This document shows positions 5,941 through 13,358 of a stretch of 28,610 bases of DNA, piece after piece. This DNA is from JAJNBA01 sp035512775 (GTDB lineage: Bacteria > Actinomycetota > UBA4738 > HRBIN12): assembly GCA_035512775.1 (NCBI GenBank), contig DATKDI010000018.1, positions 1 to 28,610 on the forward strand, written 5' to 3'. The translations under genes and the position numbers were made by a program. Under the pieces are notes generated by a model. It was not told the DNA's origin and ran no database searches. It was given only the letters and a program-made list of their open reading frames with translations. Position 1 is the first letter of the stretch. The number at the start of each line of letters is the position of its first letter.

Positions 5941-6663
5941 CTACCCGTCGACGACGTGCCTGAGCGCGACCACCTCGTCGTGCGTGAGCTCCCGCCGCTC
6001 CCCCGGCGGGAGCGCCCCCAGCTTGACCGCCCCCACGCGCACCCGGACGAGTCGCGTCACGGGCAGTCCTACCGCGGCCAACAAGCGACGGACCTCTCGC
6101 TTGCGACCCTCCGTCATCACCAGACGCACGGCCCCCCGATCGCCCGTCCGGCCGGCGACCCGAGCGCTCTTCGCGCTCGCGAGGCCGTCCTCCAGCTCCA
6201 CACCCCGCCGGAGCCGGCCGATGTGCTTGGCCGTGGGGCTCCCCTCGACCTCGGCCAGGTACTCCTTCTCGACCTCGAAGCGAGGATGCATCAGGGCGTT
6301 CGCGAGGTCGCCGTCGTTCGTGAGCAGGAGGAGGCCTTCGCTGTCCCGGTCCAATCTCCCGACCGGGAAGATCCCGGGTCCGTCCTCCGGGAGGTACGCC
6401 CGGATGTCCGGACGGCCTTGAGGGTCACGCATCGTCGTCACGACCCCCAGGGGCTTGTGCAGCGCGTAGTACTTCACGTTGGGGTCGAGGTTCACGCGCA
6501 GACCGTCGACCCTCACTTCATCCTCGGCCGGGTCCGCGCGATCGCCGAGGGTCGCGACGATGCCGTTCAAGGTGACCCGACCCTCGACGATCAGCTCCTC
6601 GGAGGCCCGACGAGAGCCGTAGCCCGCGCGCGCGAGGAGCCGCTGGAGCCGCTCGACCGGCAC
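5941..6663 (-). CDS. rluB: rRNA pseudouridine synthase, RsuA/RluB family
   Basis: Isomerises a specific uridine in ribosomal RNA; the RluB/RsuA subfamilies modify 23S or 16S respectively. The 240-residue protein has an N-terminal S4 RNA-binding domain (VERLQRLLARAGYGSRRASEELI, then GRVTLNG) and a synthase domain with the catalytic Asp in GRLDRDSEGLLLLTNDG. ALHKPLGVVTT and the C-terminal EGRKREVRRLLAAVGLPV are further family signatures. It starts with GTG three bases after the scpB stop. The scpA-scpB-rluB order is widespread, and is Rv1709-Rv1711 in M. tuberculosis. The precise target base cannot be read from sequence. Confidence 0.92.
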   Translation of the reverse strand: MPVERLQRLLARAGYGSRRASEELIVEGRVTLNGIVATLGDRADPAEDEVRVDGLRVNLDPNVKYYALHKPLGVVTTMRDPQGRPDIRAYLPEDGPGIFPVGRLDRDSEGLLLLTNDGDLANALMHPRFEVEKEYLAEVEGSPTAKHIGRLRRGVELEDGLASAKSARVAGRTGDRGAVRLVMTEGRKREVRRLLAAVGLPVTRLVRVRVGAVKLGALPPGERRELTHDEVVALRHVVDG

Positions 6664-6666
6664 GGG

Positions 6667-7266
6667 CTACTCGGGAGACTCGACCGGCTCCGCGGTCGCC
6701 GCCTCCGCACCCGCGGGTCCCTGTTCCCCGTCGGCTCCCTCGTCGGCGTCCATGCCGAGGAGAGGAGCCAGGGAGGGCAGGGAGGCGAGCGACGGCAGCC
6801 CGAGCCGTTCGAGGAACGTCGGTGTCGTCGCGAAGAGGATCGGTCGGCCGGGCGTCTCCTCGCGACCTGCCTCCTCGACGAGCCCCTTGTCCTGGAGCGC
6901 GCGGAGGACCCCGTCGGAGTTGACCCCACGGATCGACGAGACCTGGTGCCGGGTCACCGGCTGCTTGTAGGCGACGATCGCGAGCGTCTCGAGCGCAGCC
7001 TTCGTGAGCCGAGCTTGCCGGGACGAAAGGACGAACCGCTCGACCTCGGGCGCCGTGTCGGGGTGGGTGAAGAGGCGCCAACCGCCGGCGACGTTGCGAA
7101 GCACCACGCCGGCCCCGCGATCCTCGAGTTCCTTCATCAGCCGGTCGCACAGTTCATCGGCCACCTTCCGGTCGAGCTCGAGCGCTTGCGCGATGACCGA
7201 GGTGGTGATGGGCTCGTCGGAGACGAAAAGGAGCGCCTCGAGCTCCCGCGTGTCACCCACCGGCAT
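6667..7266 (-). CDS. scpB: Segregation and condensation protein B
   Basis: ScpB is a winged-helix kleisin-associated protein that dimerises and binds ScpA in the SMC condensin complex. The 199-residue protein shows the family pattern: LEALLFVSDEPIT near the N-terminus, then LTKAALETLAIVAYKQPVTR and SIRGVNSDGVLRALQDKGLV, and GRPILFATTPTFLERLGL before a low-complexity acidic C-terminal tail (about residues 175-199). AAGGTGGAG four to five bases upstream of the ATG is a good ribosome binding site. It follows scpA after 15 bases and precedes the pseudouridine synthase gene by three. Confidence 0.95.
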   Translation of the reverse strand: MPVGDTRELEALLFVSDEPITTSVIAQALELDRKVADELCDRLMKELEDRGAGVVLRNVAGGWRLFTHPDTAPEVERFVLSSRQARLTKAALETLAIVAYKQPVTRHQVSSIRGVNSDGVLRALQDKGLVEEAGREETPGRPILFATTPTFLERLGLPSLASLPSLAPLLGMDADEGADGEQGPAGAEAATAEPVESPE

Positions 7267-7281
7267 GCGTCTCCACCTTCG

Positions 7282-8016
7282 TCATCCCTGCCATTCCACC
7301 CGGATCTGGCCGAACGTGTCCCCCTGATGCAGCTCGACCCGGCCGTCACGGTACAGCTCGAGCAACGCGAGGAAACGCACCACCACCTGGATCCGCTCGT
7401 CACAATCCGCCACCAGATCGCGGAAGGAGGCGGCACGCCCGAAGTCCTCGATCCGCCGCTCGACGGCCGACATCGCCTCCGCCATCGTGTAGCGGATCGG
7501 CGTGACGTGGGTGAGGTCGAGCGTCGGCGGCGGCCGGAGGAGCTGCGCGGCGAGACGGGCCAGCGCCTGCGCATCCACCTTCGTCATCGGATCCGGATAC
7601 AGATGCGAGAACTCCGGACCGGGGCCGACGTCCCTCGTGAAGTAGCCCGCCTCGTCTTCGAGCCGGCGAGCGAGCTCCACCGCCACCTTCCTGAACGCCG
7701 CCAGCTCCAGCGAACGCGCGTACGCGATGTCGGGTGAACCACGGAGGTCGTCCTCGTCGGTGTCGGTGTGTCGCGGCATCAACCGGCCGACCTTCAGCTC
7801 CAGCAGGACGGCGCACATCGCGAGGAACCAGGTGACCTCCTCGAGGTCCCACCGCTCCGCGTCTTTCGCGTACGCGAGGAACGCGTCGGTCACCGTCGCG
7901 ACCTGCACGTCGCAGACGTCGACCTTCTGCTCGAGGATCAGCTCCGACAGCAACCGGAACGGCCCCGTGAACGCGGGCAGCTCGACCGCGAACGCGCCCG
8001 GACCCTCCGCGCTCAT
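7282..8016 (-). CDS. scpA: Segregation and condensation protein A (kleisin)
   Basis: ScpA is the kleisin subunit that bridges SMC heads and recruits ScpB. The 244-residue protein begins MSAEGPGAFAVELPAFTGPF, the typical ScpA opening (usually ...FEGPLDLLL; here FTGPFRLLSELI). It keeps EVTWFLAMCAVLLELKVGRLMP and the C-terminal winged helix (VVVRFLALLELYRDGRVELHQ). The frame is open for another 76 codons upstream, but that part overlaps trpS and is Arg/Gly-rich nonsense. The ATG at 8016 overlaps the trpS stop as ATGA. In M. tuberculosis a ParA-like gene stands before scpA; here trpS takes that place. Confidence 0.94.
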   Translation of the reverse strand: MSAEGPGAFAVELPAFTGPFRLLSELILEQKVDVCDVQVATVTDAFLAYAKDAERWDLEEVTWFLAMCAVLLELKVGRLMPRHTDTDEDDLRGSPDIAYARSLELAAFRKVAVELARRLEDEAGYFTRDVGPGPEFSHLYPDPMTKVDAQALARLAAQLLRPPPTLDLTHVTPIRYTMAEAMSAVERRIEDFGRAASFRDLVADCDERIQVVVRFLALLELYRDGRVELHQGDTFGQIRVEWQG

Positions 8017-9044
8017 GGGCGGGAGAATCCCATCGCGTCGCGAACCGCCGCGAGCGTACCCTGCACGACCGGCCGCACCCGCTCTCGTCCTTCGTCGAGG
8101 ACCTTCCACACGAGTCCCGGCTCCTCCGCCAGCTCGAGTCGCCGCTCCCGGATCGGGCGCAGCTCCTCGATCAGGCGATCGGCGAGGTTCGTCTTGCAGT
8201 CGACGCACCCCAGCTCGCCGGAGCGGCAATGATCGCGGGTCCAATCGACGATGTCGGGTGAGAAGCGGGTGTGGAGCGCGAAGATCGGACAGATCTCCGG
8301 GCGACCGGGGTCGCCGAGCCGAACCTTCTGCGGGTCGGTGATGAACGATCGAACCTTCGCGCGGATCATGTCGGGGTCATCCGCCAACCCGATCCCGTTG
8401 TCGAGCGACTTCGACATCTTGCGACCGTCGGATCCGGGGACGAGCGGGAAATCCGAGAGCAGCGGCTGCGGTTCGACCAGCACCTCACCGAACAGCCGGT
8501 TGAACCGGCGGACGATCTCCCGGGAGATCTCGAGATGCGACACCTGATCCTCTCCGACCGGCACCAGCTCACCCTGGACGATCGAGATGTCCACGGTCTG
8601 CAGGATGGGGTAGCCCAGCAGGCCGAAGTTCGCCACGTCGCGCTCGGCCATGTCACGGAGGCGCTCCTTGTAGGTCGGGACGCGCTCGAGCCATCCCAGC
8701 GGCGTGATCATCCCGAGCAGCAGGGCCATCTCCGCCACCTCGGACAGGTCGGACTGGAGATAGAGGACCGATCGCTGCGGATCGATCCCACAGGCGAGGA
8801 GATCCAACACGATCCCCTCGATCAGCGCCGGCAGCTCTGCCGTGCGGTCGTAGTGCGTCGTGAGCATGTGCCAGTCGGCCACGAAGTAGTAACAGTCGTA
8901 CTCATCCTGTAGCCGGACGGCGTTGCTCACGTTGCCCGCCCAGTGGCCCACGTGGAGGTCGCCCGTGGGTCGGAACCCGCTGAGGACGCGACCGCGACGG
9001 GTCTCGACGGGCTGGATACGCGTGTCGGCGGCGGGAACGCTCAC
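8013..9044 (-). CDS. trpS: Tryptophanyl-tRNA synthetase
   Basis: Charges tRNA-Trp. A class I synthetase of 343 residues from the chosen start, close to the usual 330-350. It shows the HIGH-equivalent in SGFRPTGDLHVGHW at about 18-31, GEDQVSHLEISREI in the middle, and the KMSKS loop (GRKMSKSLDNG). The GTG at 9044 has no Shine-Dalgarno sequence, but TATCAT stands ten bases upstream, which would suit a very short or leaderless transcript. A GTG at 9068 is an alternative and would add eight residues. The gene follows a strong hairpin that closes the preceding gene group and is translationally coupled to scpA at its 3' end. Confidence 0.93.
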   Translation of the reverse strand: MSVPAADTRIQPVETRRGRVLSGFRPTGDLHVGHWAGNVSNAVRLQDEYDCYYFVADWHMLTTHYDRTAELPALIEGIVLDLLACGIDPQRSVLYLQSDLSEVAEMALLLGMITPLGWLERVPTYKERLRDMAERDVANFGLLGYPILQTVDISIVQGELVPVGEDQVSHLEISREIVRRFNRLFGEVLVEPQPLLSDFPLVPGSDGRKMSKSLDNGIGLADDPDMIRAKVRSFITDPQKVRLGDPGRPEICPIFALHTRFSPDIVDWTRDHCRSGELGCVDCKTNLADRLIEELRPIRERRLELAEEPGLVWKVLDEGRERVRPVVQGTLAAVRDAMGFSRP

Positions 9045-9054
9045 GATGTCGGCG

Positions 9055-9060
9055 ATGATA
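9055..9060 (-). promoter_or_regulatory. Candidate -10 element of trpS
   Basis: TATCAT on the minus strand, one base off the TATAAT consensus, ten bases before the trpS GTG and just after the terminator-like hairpin. No good -35 hexamer is seen. This would place transcription initiation a few bases before the start codon, giving a nearly leaderless mRNA. Confidence 0.4.
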
Positions 9061-9063
9061 GCC

Positions 9064-9093
9064 GCCACTCCTCCCGACCCCGGGAGGAGTGGC
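9064..9093 (-). terminator. Perfect 12-bp hairpin between the M50-like gene and trpS
   Basis: GCCACTCCTCCC (9064-9075) and GGGAGGAGTGGC (9082-9093) pair perfectly around a six-base loop. The hairpin starts one base after the stop of the M50-like gene. No T-run follows, so it would be an imperfect intrinsic terminator, but its position suits the end of the ald-to-M50 transcript. It also separates that transcript from the trpS start. Confidence 0.6.
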
Positions 9094-9747
9094 CTAGGGG
9101 AAGCTGAGCAGGAACAGGCAGTCCTGACCGGTCGCCGCTTCACAGATCGCGCCCGTGAGCAGGGACGCGATGCTGAGCAGGAAGGTGAAGAGGAACAGGA
9201 CCACGAGCACGATCAGGGCGAGGTAGCGATCCGCGTTGCGGAACACCTCGCGGGCATGGGGTGGGAGCAGCAGCGCGAGCAGGCGGCCACCGTCGAGACC
9301 GGGGATCGGCAGCAGGTGGAACACGAACAGCGATGCGTTCGTGAACGCGAACGTGACGAGCACGAGGAGCGCCTCACCGGACACGCCGGTCCGGACGAGG
9401 AGGCCCCCGACGATCGCGAGGACGAGGGAGGCGGCCGGGCCCGCCAGCGACGCGAGCACGACGTCCCGCGGTTGACGCCTGAAGTAGTTCGTGTCGATGG
9501 GGGCGGGTTTCGCGTAGGCGCCAGGCGTCATGAACGCCTGGACCGACCAGAGCAGGGCGACCAGCGCGGGGAGGAACCCGCTCCCGAACGGGTCGAACCA
9601 GGCCTTGGGTCGCAGGGTCACCCGACCCCAGAGCCTCGGCGTGGGATCACCGAGTGTGGTGGCAACGCGCGCCCGCGCGTACTCGCGGATCGCGAGACCG
9701 CCGAACAGCGACACGACCATGTAGGCGGCCAGTCGCAGCCCGAGCAT
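9094..9747 (-). CDS. Site-2 protease (M50) homologue lacking both HExxH histidines
   Basis: A 217-residue polytopic membrane protein with about five hydrophobic segments and the overall layout of short M50 site-2 proteases. The family motif HExxHA is replaced by REYARA in GLAIREYARARVATTLGDPT, so both zinc-ligand histidines are arginines while the glutamate remains. The surrounding family features persist: GDPTPR, the DPFGS turn after the second segment, and LPIPGLDGGRLL containing the third ligand Asp. It is therefore probably a catalytically dead intramembrane-protease relative. The ATG at 9747 (GGGG nine bases upstream) is chosen; a TTG at 9762 would add five residues. It lies downstream of deoA. 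Loss of activity is inferred from the motif. Confidence 0.75.
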   Translation of the reverse strand: MLGLRLAAYMVVSLFGGLAIREYARARVATTLGDPTPRLWGRVTLRPKAWFDPFGSGFLPALVALLWSVQAFMTPGAYAKPAPIDTNYFRRQPRDVVLASLAGPAASLVLAIVGGLLVRTGVSGEALLVLVTFAFTNASLFVFHLLPIPGLDGGRLLALLLPPHAREVFRNADRYLALIVLVVLFLFTFLLSIASLLTGAICEAATGQDCLFLLSFP

Positions 9748-9781
9748 CGTGAAGTTCCCCAAACGCCCTCACATCCTTACG

Positions 9782-11086
9782 TCACAACCAGGTGTGGACC
9801 AGCGGCGGAGGCTGGACGGAATCGTCGGCGACGTCCATCGCGGCAAGGACGCGGCGGGCGGCCTCGGCTGCCGCGTCGCGATCTCTCGCGTGCACCTCCC
9901 CGATGGGCGTCCCGGCCTCGAGCCGGTCCCCGATCTTCGGATGCACCACGATACCGACGGCCGGGTCGATCGCGTCGCCCTTCCGGAGCCGGCCCGCTCC
10001 GAGCCCGACGCTCGCGAGGCCGATCTCCTCCGCCTCGACCGCGGCGAGGACACCGCTCCGGTCCGCGAGCAACGGCTCGCGGACCGGAGCTCGCGGGAGC
10101 ACGCCCGCCGGATCGTCGACGACGCGTGGGTCGCCGCCCTGCGCCTCGACCATCGCCCGGAACCGCTCGAGAGCCGCTCCCCCGTCGATCGCCTCGGCCG
10201 CCTGCGCGAGCGCCGCTTCGTGGTCGTCTCCTCGCGCCTGCTCGAGCGCGCGGGCCGCGAAGAGCAGGGTGAGCTCGCGCAAGTGACCACCGCCCTCCCC
10301 GCGAAGAAGGGTGATCGCCTCCGCGACGTCGAGCGCGTTGCCGACCGCATCCCCCAGAGGCTGGGACATGTCGGTGACGGCCGCGCTCGCCTTCCGGTCG
10401 AAGCCGGATGCGAGCGTGAGACAGGACTCCGCGAGCTCGCGTGCGTCCTCCGGCGTCTTCATGAAGGCCCCGGAGCCCGTCTTGACGTCGAGGAGGATCA
10501 GGTCCGTCCCGACCGCCAGCTTCTTGGACATCACGCTGGCGGCGATCAGGGGAACGGACGGTACGGTTGCCGTCGCGTCCCGGAGCGCGTAGAGCGCGCC
10601 GTCCGCCGGCACCAGGTTCGGTGACTGCGCCGCGACGGCACATCCCACCTCCTCGACCTGCCGGCGGATCTCCTCCGGCGAGAGATCCGTCCGCAGGCCG
10701 GGGATCGACTCCAGCTTGTCCAACGTCCCACCGGTGTGTCCGAGCCCGCGACCCGAGAGCTTGGCCACCGCGAGCCCGAGGGCGGCGGCCAGGGGCGCGA
10801 ACACCAGGGTGACGCCGTCCGCGACCCCTCCGGTCGAGTGCTTGTCGACGGCCGGCCGGCCGAGTCCTTCGAAGTTGACCGTGTCTCCCGACTCCACCAT
10901 CGCCCGCGTGAGCGCGAGGGTCTCCTCGGCGTCGAGCCCTCGCAGCAGGCATGCCATCAGGAATGCGGCCGCCAGAGAGTCGGAGACCTCACCCCGGGTG
11001 TAACCCTCGACGAGGGCCCGGACCTCAGCCGGAGACAGCGCTTTCCCGTCCCGCTTGGCGGCAACGATCTCGCGTGGATCCTTCAC
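9782..11086 (-). CDS. deoA: Pyrimidine-nucleoside (thymidine) phosphorylase
   Basis: Splits thymidine, deoxyuridine or uridine with phosphate into base and (deoxy)ribose-1-phosphate. The 434-residue protein carries the family signature SGRGLGHTGGTLDKLESIPG, plus KHSTGGVADG for phosphate binding, and the C-terminal alpha/beta lobe. Its product is the substrate of phosphopentomutase, encoded just upstream, so the pair forms a nucleoside salvage or catabolism unit. The GTG at 11086 is chosen because it gives MKDPREIVAAKRDG, the typical opening, and overlaps the stop of the preceding 40-codon gene as GTGA. A GTG at 11110 would add eight residues. Confidence 0.93.
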   Translation of the reverse strand: MKDPREIVAAKRDGKALSPAEVRALVEGYTRGEVSDSLAAAFLMACLLRGLDAEETLALTRAMVESGDTVNFEGLGRPAVDKHSTGGVADGVTLVFAPLAAALGLAVAKLSGRGLGHTGGTLDKLESIPGLRTDLSPEEIRRQVEEVGCAVAAQSPNLVPADGALYALRDATATVPSVPLIAASVMSKKLAVGTDLILLDVKTGSGAFMKTPEDARELAESCLTLASGFDRKASAAVTDMSQPLGDAVGNALDVAEAITLLRGEGGGHLRELTLLFAARALEQARGDDHEAALAQAAEAIDGGAALERFRAMVEAQGGDPRVVDDPAGVLPRAPVREPLLADRSGVLAAVEAEEIGLASVGLGAGRLRKGDAIDPAVGIVVHPKIGDRLEAGTPIGEVHARDRDAAAEAARRVLAAMDVADDSVQPPPLVHTWL

Positions 11087-11205
11087 GCTCGAGGCTCGAT
11101 CCAGGTCCACAGAGCACTGTCGGAGAGGCGAACCTCAACCTCACATGGCGATCGTATGGACACGATGGGGGGCCCCTCGAGGGCTCTAACCTTGAGGGTC
11201 GACAT
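11083..11205 (-). CDS. Hypothetical 40-residue micro-protein between deoB and deoA
   Basis: A 40-codon frame begins MSTLKVRALEGPPIVSI and ends LWTWIEPRA. Its ATG shares a base with the deoB stop (TGATG) and its TGA overlaps the deoA GTG (GTGA), so it fills the deoB-deoA gap exactly and would be translated by coupling. The predicted peptide has no signal or membrane segment; it has one Cys and a WTW motif. I do not recognise a family. Exact double coupling in a compact operon supports a real gene, although a chance frame cannot be excluded at this length. It might be a small partner of the nucleoside enzymes, but nothing in the sequence shows this. Confidence 0.55.
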   Translation of the reverse strand: MSTLKVRALEGPPIVSIRSPCEVEVRLSDSALWTWIEPRA

Positions 11206-12395
11206 CAACTCGACCCCTCGATCCCCAGGAGGTTCACGAAGCTCTCTCCCTCGAGGCCCCCGCCATCGGCGTCGAGGAGCTCCGCGACCGTCTGACCCAG
11301 GTCCCCGAACGACGCGCGCGTCCCGATGTCGTGCGGACCTCCCCGCAGCCCGGCCGCGAGGAGGGGTGTTCGCTCCCGGGAGTGGTCGGTCGGTGGCGTC
11401 GTCGGATCGCACCCATGATCGCCCGTGATGAGCAGCACTCCTCCATCCAACGCACCGACCAGCTCGGGGAGGCGCCGGTCGAATGCCTCGATGCACGCGG
11501 CGTAGCCCGCAGGATCGTTCCGGTGACCGTACTTCGAGTCGAAGTCCACGAGGTTGGTGAACACGAGGGTCGGGCCGGTTCTCCGTAGATACTCGAGCGT
11601 GAGATCCACCCCGTGGTCGTTCGAGTCCGAGTAGCGCGCCTCGCTGATCCCCTGACCGGAGAAGATGTCCTGGATCTTCCCCACGCCGAGGACCGCGACG
11701 TCCGCATCCTGGAGCCGGTCGAGGATCGTCGGACCCGGCGGGGGGACGGAGAAGTCACGCCGTTCCGGGCTTCGGACGAACGCGCCCGGCTCGCCTCCGA
11801 AGGGTCGAGCGATCACGCGTCCGACGTTGTGAGGACCGGTGAGGAGGCGCCGCGCGACCCGCGACCACTCGTAGAGGGTGGGCAGCGGCGCCACCGACTT
11901 GTGGGCGGCGATCTGGAACACGGAATCTCCGGACGTGTACACGATCGGTCGACCCGACTTCAGATGCTCCTCGCCGAGCTCGGCGATGATCTCCGTGCCG
12001 GAGGCGGGTCGGTTCCCGAGCACTTCGCGCCCGACCTCCTCCTCGAACGCCACGATGATCTCCGGCGGGAACCCCGCCGGATACAGCGGGAACGGCTCGT
12101 CGAGACGGATCCCCATCATCTCCCAGTGCCCGGTCGTGGTGTCCTTCCCGGCGGAGCGCTCCGTCGCGCGGCCGTGGCCGGAGCCCGGCGCCGCGGTGGA
12201 GACGACGCCGCGGATCGTCGTGAGCATCCCCAGACCGAGCGCCTCGAGGTGGGGTGCACGGATGCCGCCGACCACCTCGGCGGTGTTCGCCAGGGTGTCG
12301 GAACCCTCGTCCCCGTACGCTGCCGCGTCGGGTGCGTCGCCCACACCCCAGGAGTCGCAGACGACGACCAGCACGCGAGGGACCAAGACCGTCAC
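11205..12395 (-). CDS. deoB: Phosphopentomutase
   Basis: Interconverts (deoxy)ribose-1-phosphate and -5-phosphate, linking nucleoside phosphorolysis by DeoA to central carbon metabolism. A 396-residue alkaline-phosphatase superfamily member of normal length. Metal-binding residues are visible in VVVCDSWGVGDAPDA near the N-terminus. The phosphorylated Thr lies in AGKDTTTGHWEMMG, and C-terminal ligands appear in VDFDSKYGHRNDP, LLITGDHGCDPTTPPTDHSRE. The GTG start follows the xerD stop by 13 bases with GGGAGCG as ribosome binding site. The 3' end overlaps a 40-codon micro-gene. Confidence 0.95.
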   Translation of the reverse strand: MTVLVPRVLVVVCDSWGVGDAPDAAAYGDEGSDTLANTAEVVGGIRAPHLEALGLGMLTTIRGVVSTAAPGSGHGRATERSAGKDTTTGHWEMMGIRLDEPFPLYPAGFPPEIIVAFEEEVGREVLGNRPASGTEIIAELGEEHLKSGRPIVYTSGDSVFQIAAHKSVAPLPTLYEWSRVARRLLTGPHNVGRVIARPFGGEPGAFVRSPERRDFSVPPPGPTILDRLQDADVAVLGVGKIQDIFSGQGISEARYSDSNDHGVDLTLEYLRRTGPTLVFTNLVDFDSKYGHRNDPAGYAACIEAFDRRLPELVGALDGGVLLITGDHGCDPTTPPTDHSRERTPLLAAGLRGGPHDIGTRASFGDLGQTVAELLDADGGGLEGESFVNLLGIEGSS

Positions 12396-12408
12396 CGAAG
12401 CGCTCCCA

Positions 12409-13347
12409 TCACGCGCGCACGCGGCGCCTGGCGCGAGGATGCGACTCGTCGTAGACCTCGCGCAGGTGCCTGGCGGTGACGAGCGTGTAGATCTGTGTGG
12501 TCGCGACGCTCGCGTGGCCGAGCAGCTCCTGCACGACCCGGACGTCCGCGCCCCCTTCCAGGAGATGCGTCGCGAACGAATGGCGCAGGGTGTGCAGGGT
12601 GACCCGCCGCTCGATCCCGGCGAGCCGCACGTATCGACCGAGGATCCGCGCGCAGCTCTGGCGGGACAGGCGGCCGCCCCGCGCGTTCAGGAACACGGCG
12701 CCTCTGCTGCCCGCGGTGGCGAGCGTGGGTCGGCCGCGCGTCAGGTACGCGCCCACCGCGTCCCGGCCGAACGAACCGAGCGGGACCTCCCGCTCCTTGC
12801 CCCCTTTCCCGAGGACACGGACACTCCCCTCCTCCAGGTCGATGGAGTCCACGTCGAGCCCGGTGAGCTCGGAGATCCGCAGCCCCGAGCCGTAGAGCAG
12901 CTCGAGGATGGCTCGGTCCCTGATCCCGCTCGGAGTCTCTTCGTCAGGGGCCTCGAGGAGGCGCCGGACGTCTTCGAGGGGGATCGGCCGTGGCAAGGAT
13001 CGAGGCAGCCGCGGCTTCGGCACGTCCGCGGCGGGGTCGAGGTCGGTGACCCCTTCCCGGAGGAGGAACCGATGGAATGACCGGACCGCCGACAGGGTCC
13101 GCGCGACCGAGCTGGCCCGGTACGGGGCCTCGTCGGCACCATGCGTCGATGCGGACAGCGAGGCGACGAAGGAGCGGATCGTCGCCTCCTCGACGGCTCC
13201 GGGATCATGCAGATCTCTGCGCGTGAGGAACGCGACGTATCGGCGGAGATCCCTCCGGTATGCCGACAGCGTGTGCTCGGACAGCCCCCGCTCGACGGCC
13301 AGGTGGTCGAGGTACCGCTCCGCCTCCACAGCCAGCCGGGCCGCCAC
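12409..13347 (-). CDS. xerD: Site-specific tyrosine recombinase XerD
   Basis: With a XerC partner it resolves chromosome dimers at dif under FtsK control. From the chosen start it has 312 residues: an N-terminal SAM-like core-binding domain (YLDHLAVERGLSEHTLSAYR) and a catalytic domain with the Arg in GSGLRISELTGLD, HTLRHSFATHLLEGG (HxxR), LLGHAS and the nucleophilic Tyr in TTQIYT. All catalytic residues are present. The GTG at 13347 is placed seven bases after GAGGAG, which overlaps the ald stop; a GTG at 13353 is possible. The location between the NUDIX/ald genes and the scp block corresponds to Rv1701. It is a housekeeping Xer enzyme, not an element integrase. Confidence 0.93.
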   Translation of the reverse strand: MAARLAVEAERYLDHLAVERGLSEHTLSAYRRDLRRYVAFLTRRDLHDPGAVEEATIRSFVASLSASTHGADEAPYRASSVARTLSAVRSFHRFLLREGVTDLDPAADVPKPRLPRSLPRPIPLEDVRRLLEAPDEETPSGIRDRAILELLYGSGLRISELTGLDVDSIDLEEGSVRVLGKGGKEREVPLGSFGRDAVGAYLTRGRPTLATAGSRGAVFLNARGGRLSRQSCARILGRYVRLAGIERRVTLHTLRHSFATHLLEGGADVRVVQELLGHASVATTQIYTLVTARHLREVYDESHPRARRRVRA

Positions 13348-13358
13348 CGCCACGCTCC

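Noticed and set aside
5185..7737. An 850-codon open frame on the plus strand, and similar long plus-strand frames elsewhere (for example 2177-3586, 13260-15224, 14486-16675, 21862-23487)
   Set aside because: Each lies opposite recognised genes, has Arg/Pro/Ser/His-rich sequence without any domain, and is explained by the scarcity of stop codons in high-GC antisense frames.
8017..8244. N-terminal extension of ScpA by 76 residues
   Set aside because: The extension overlaps trpS, is Arg/Gly-rich and lacks homology; the ATG at 8016 with ATGA coupling is the better start.
9045..9093. T-box or trp attenuator ahead of trpS
   Set aside because: The region between the previous stop and trpS is only about 50 bases, with one simple hairpin and no T-box motif or Trp-rich leader.
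12409..13347. The Xer-family recombinase as the integrase of the left-end island
   Set aside because: It is the housekeeping XerD by motif, length and conserved position, about 11 kb from the tRNA.
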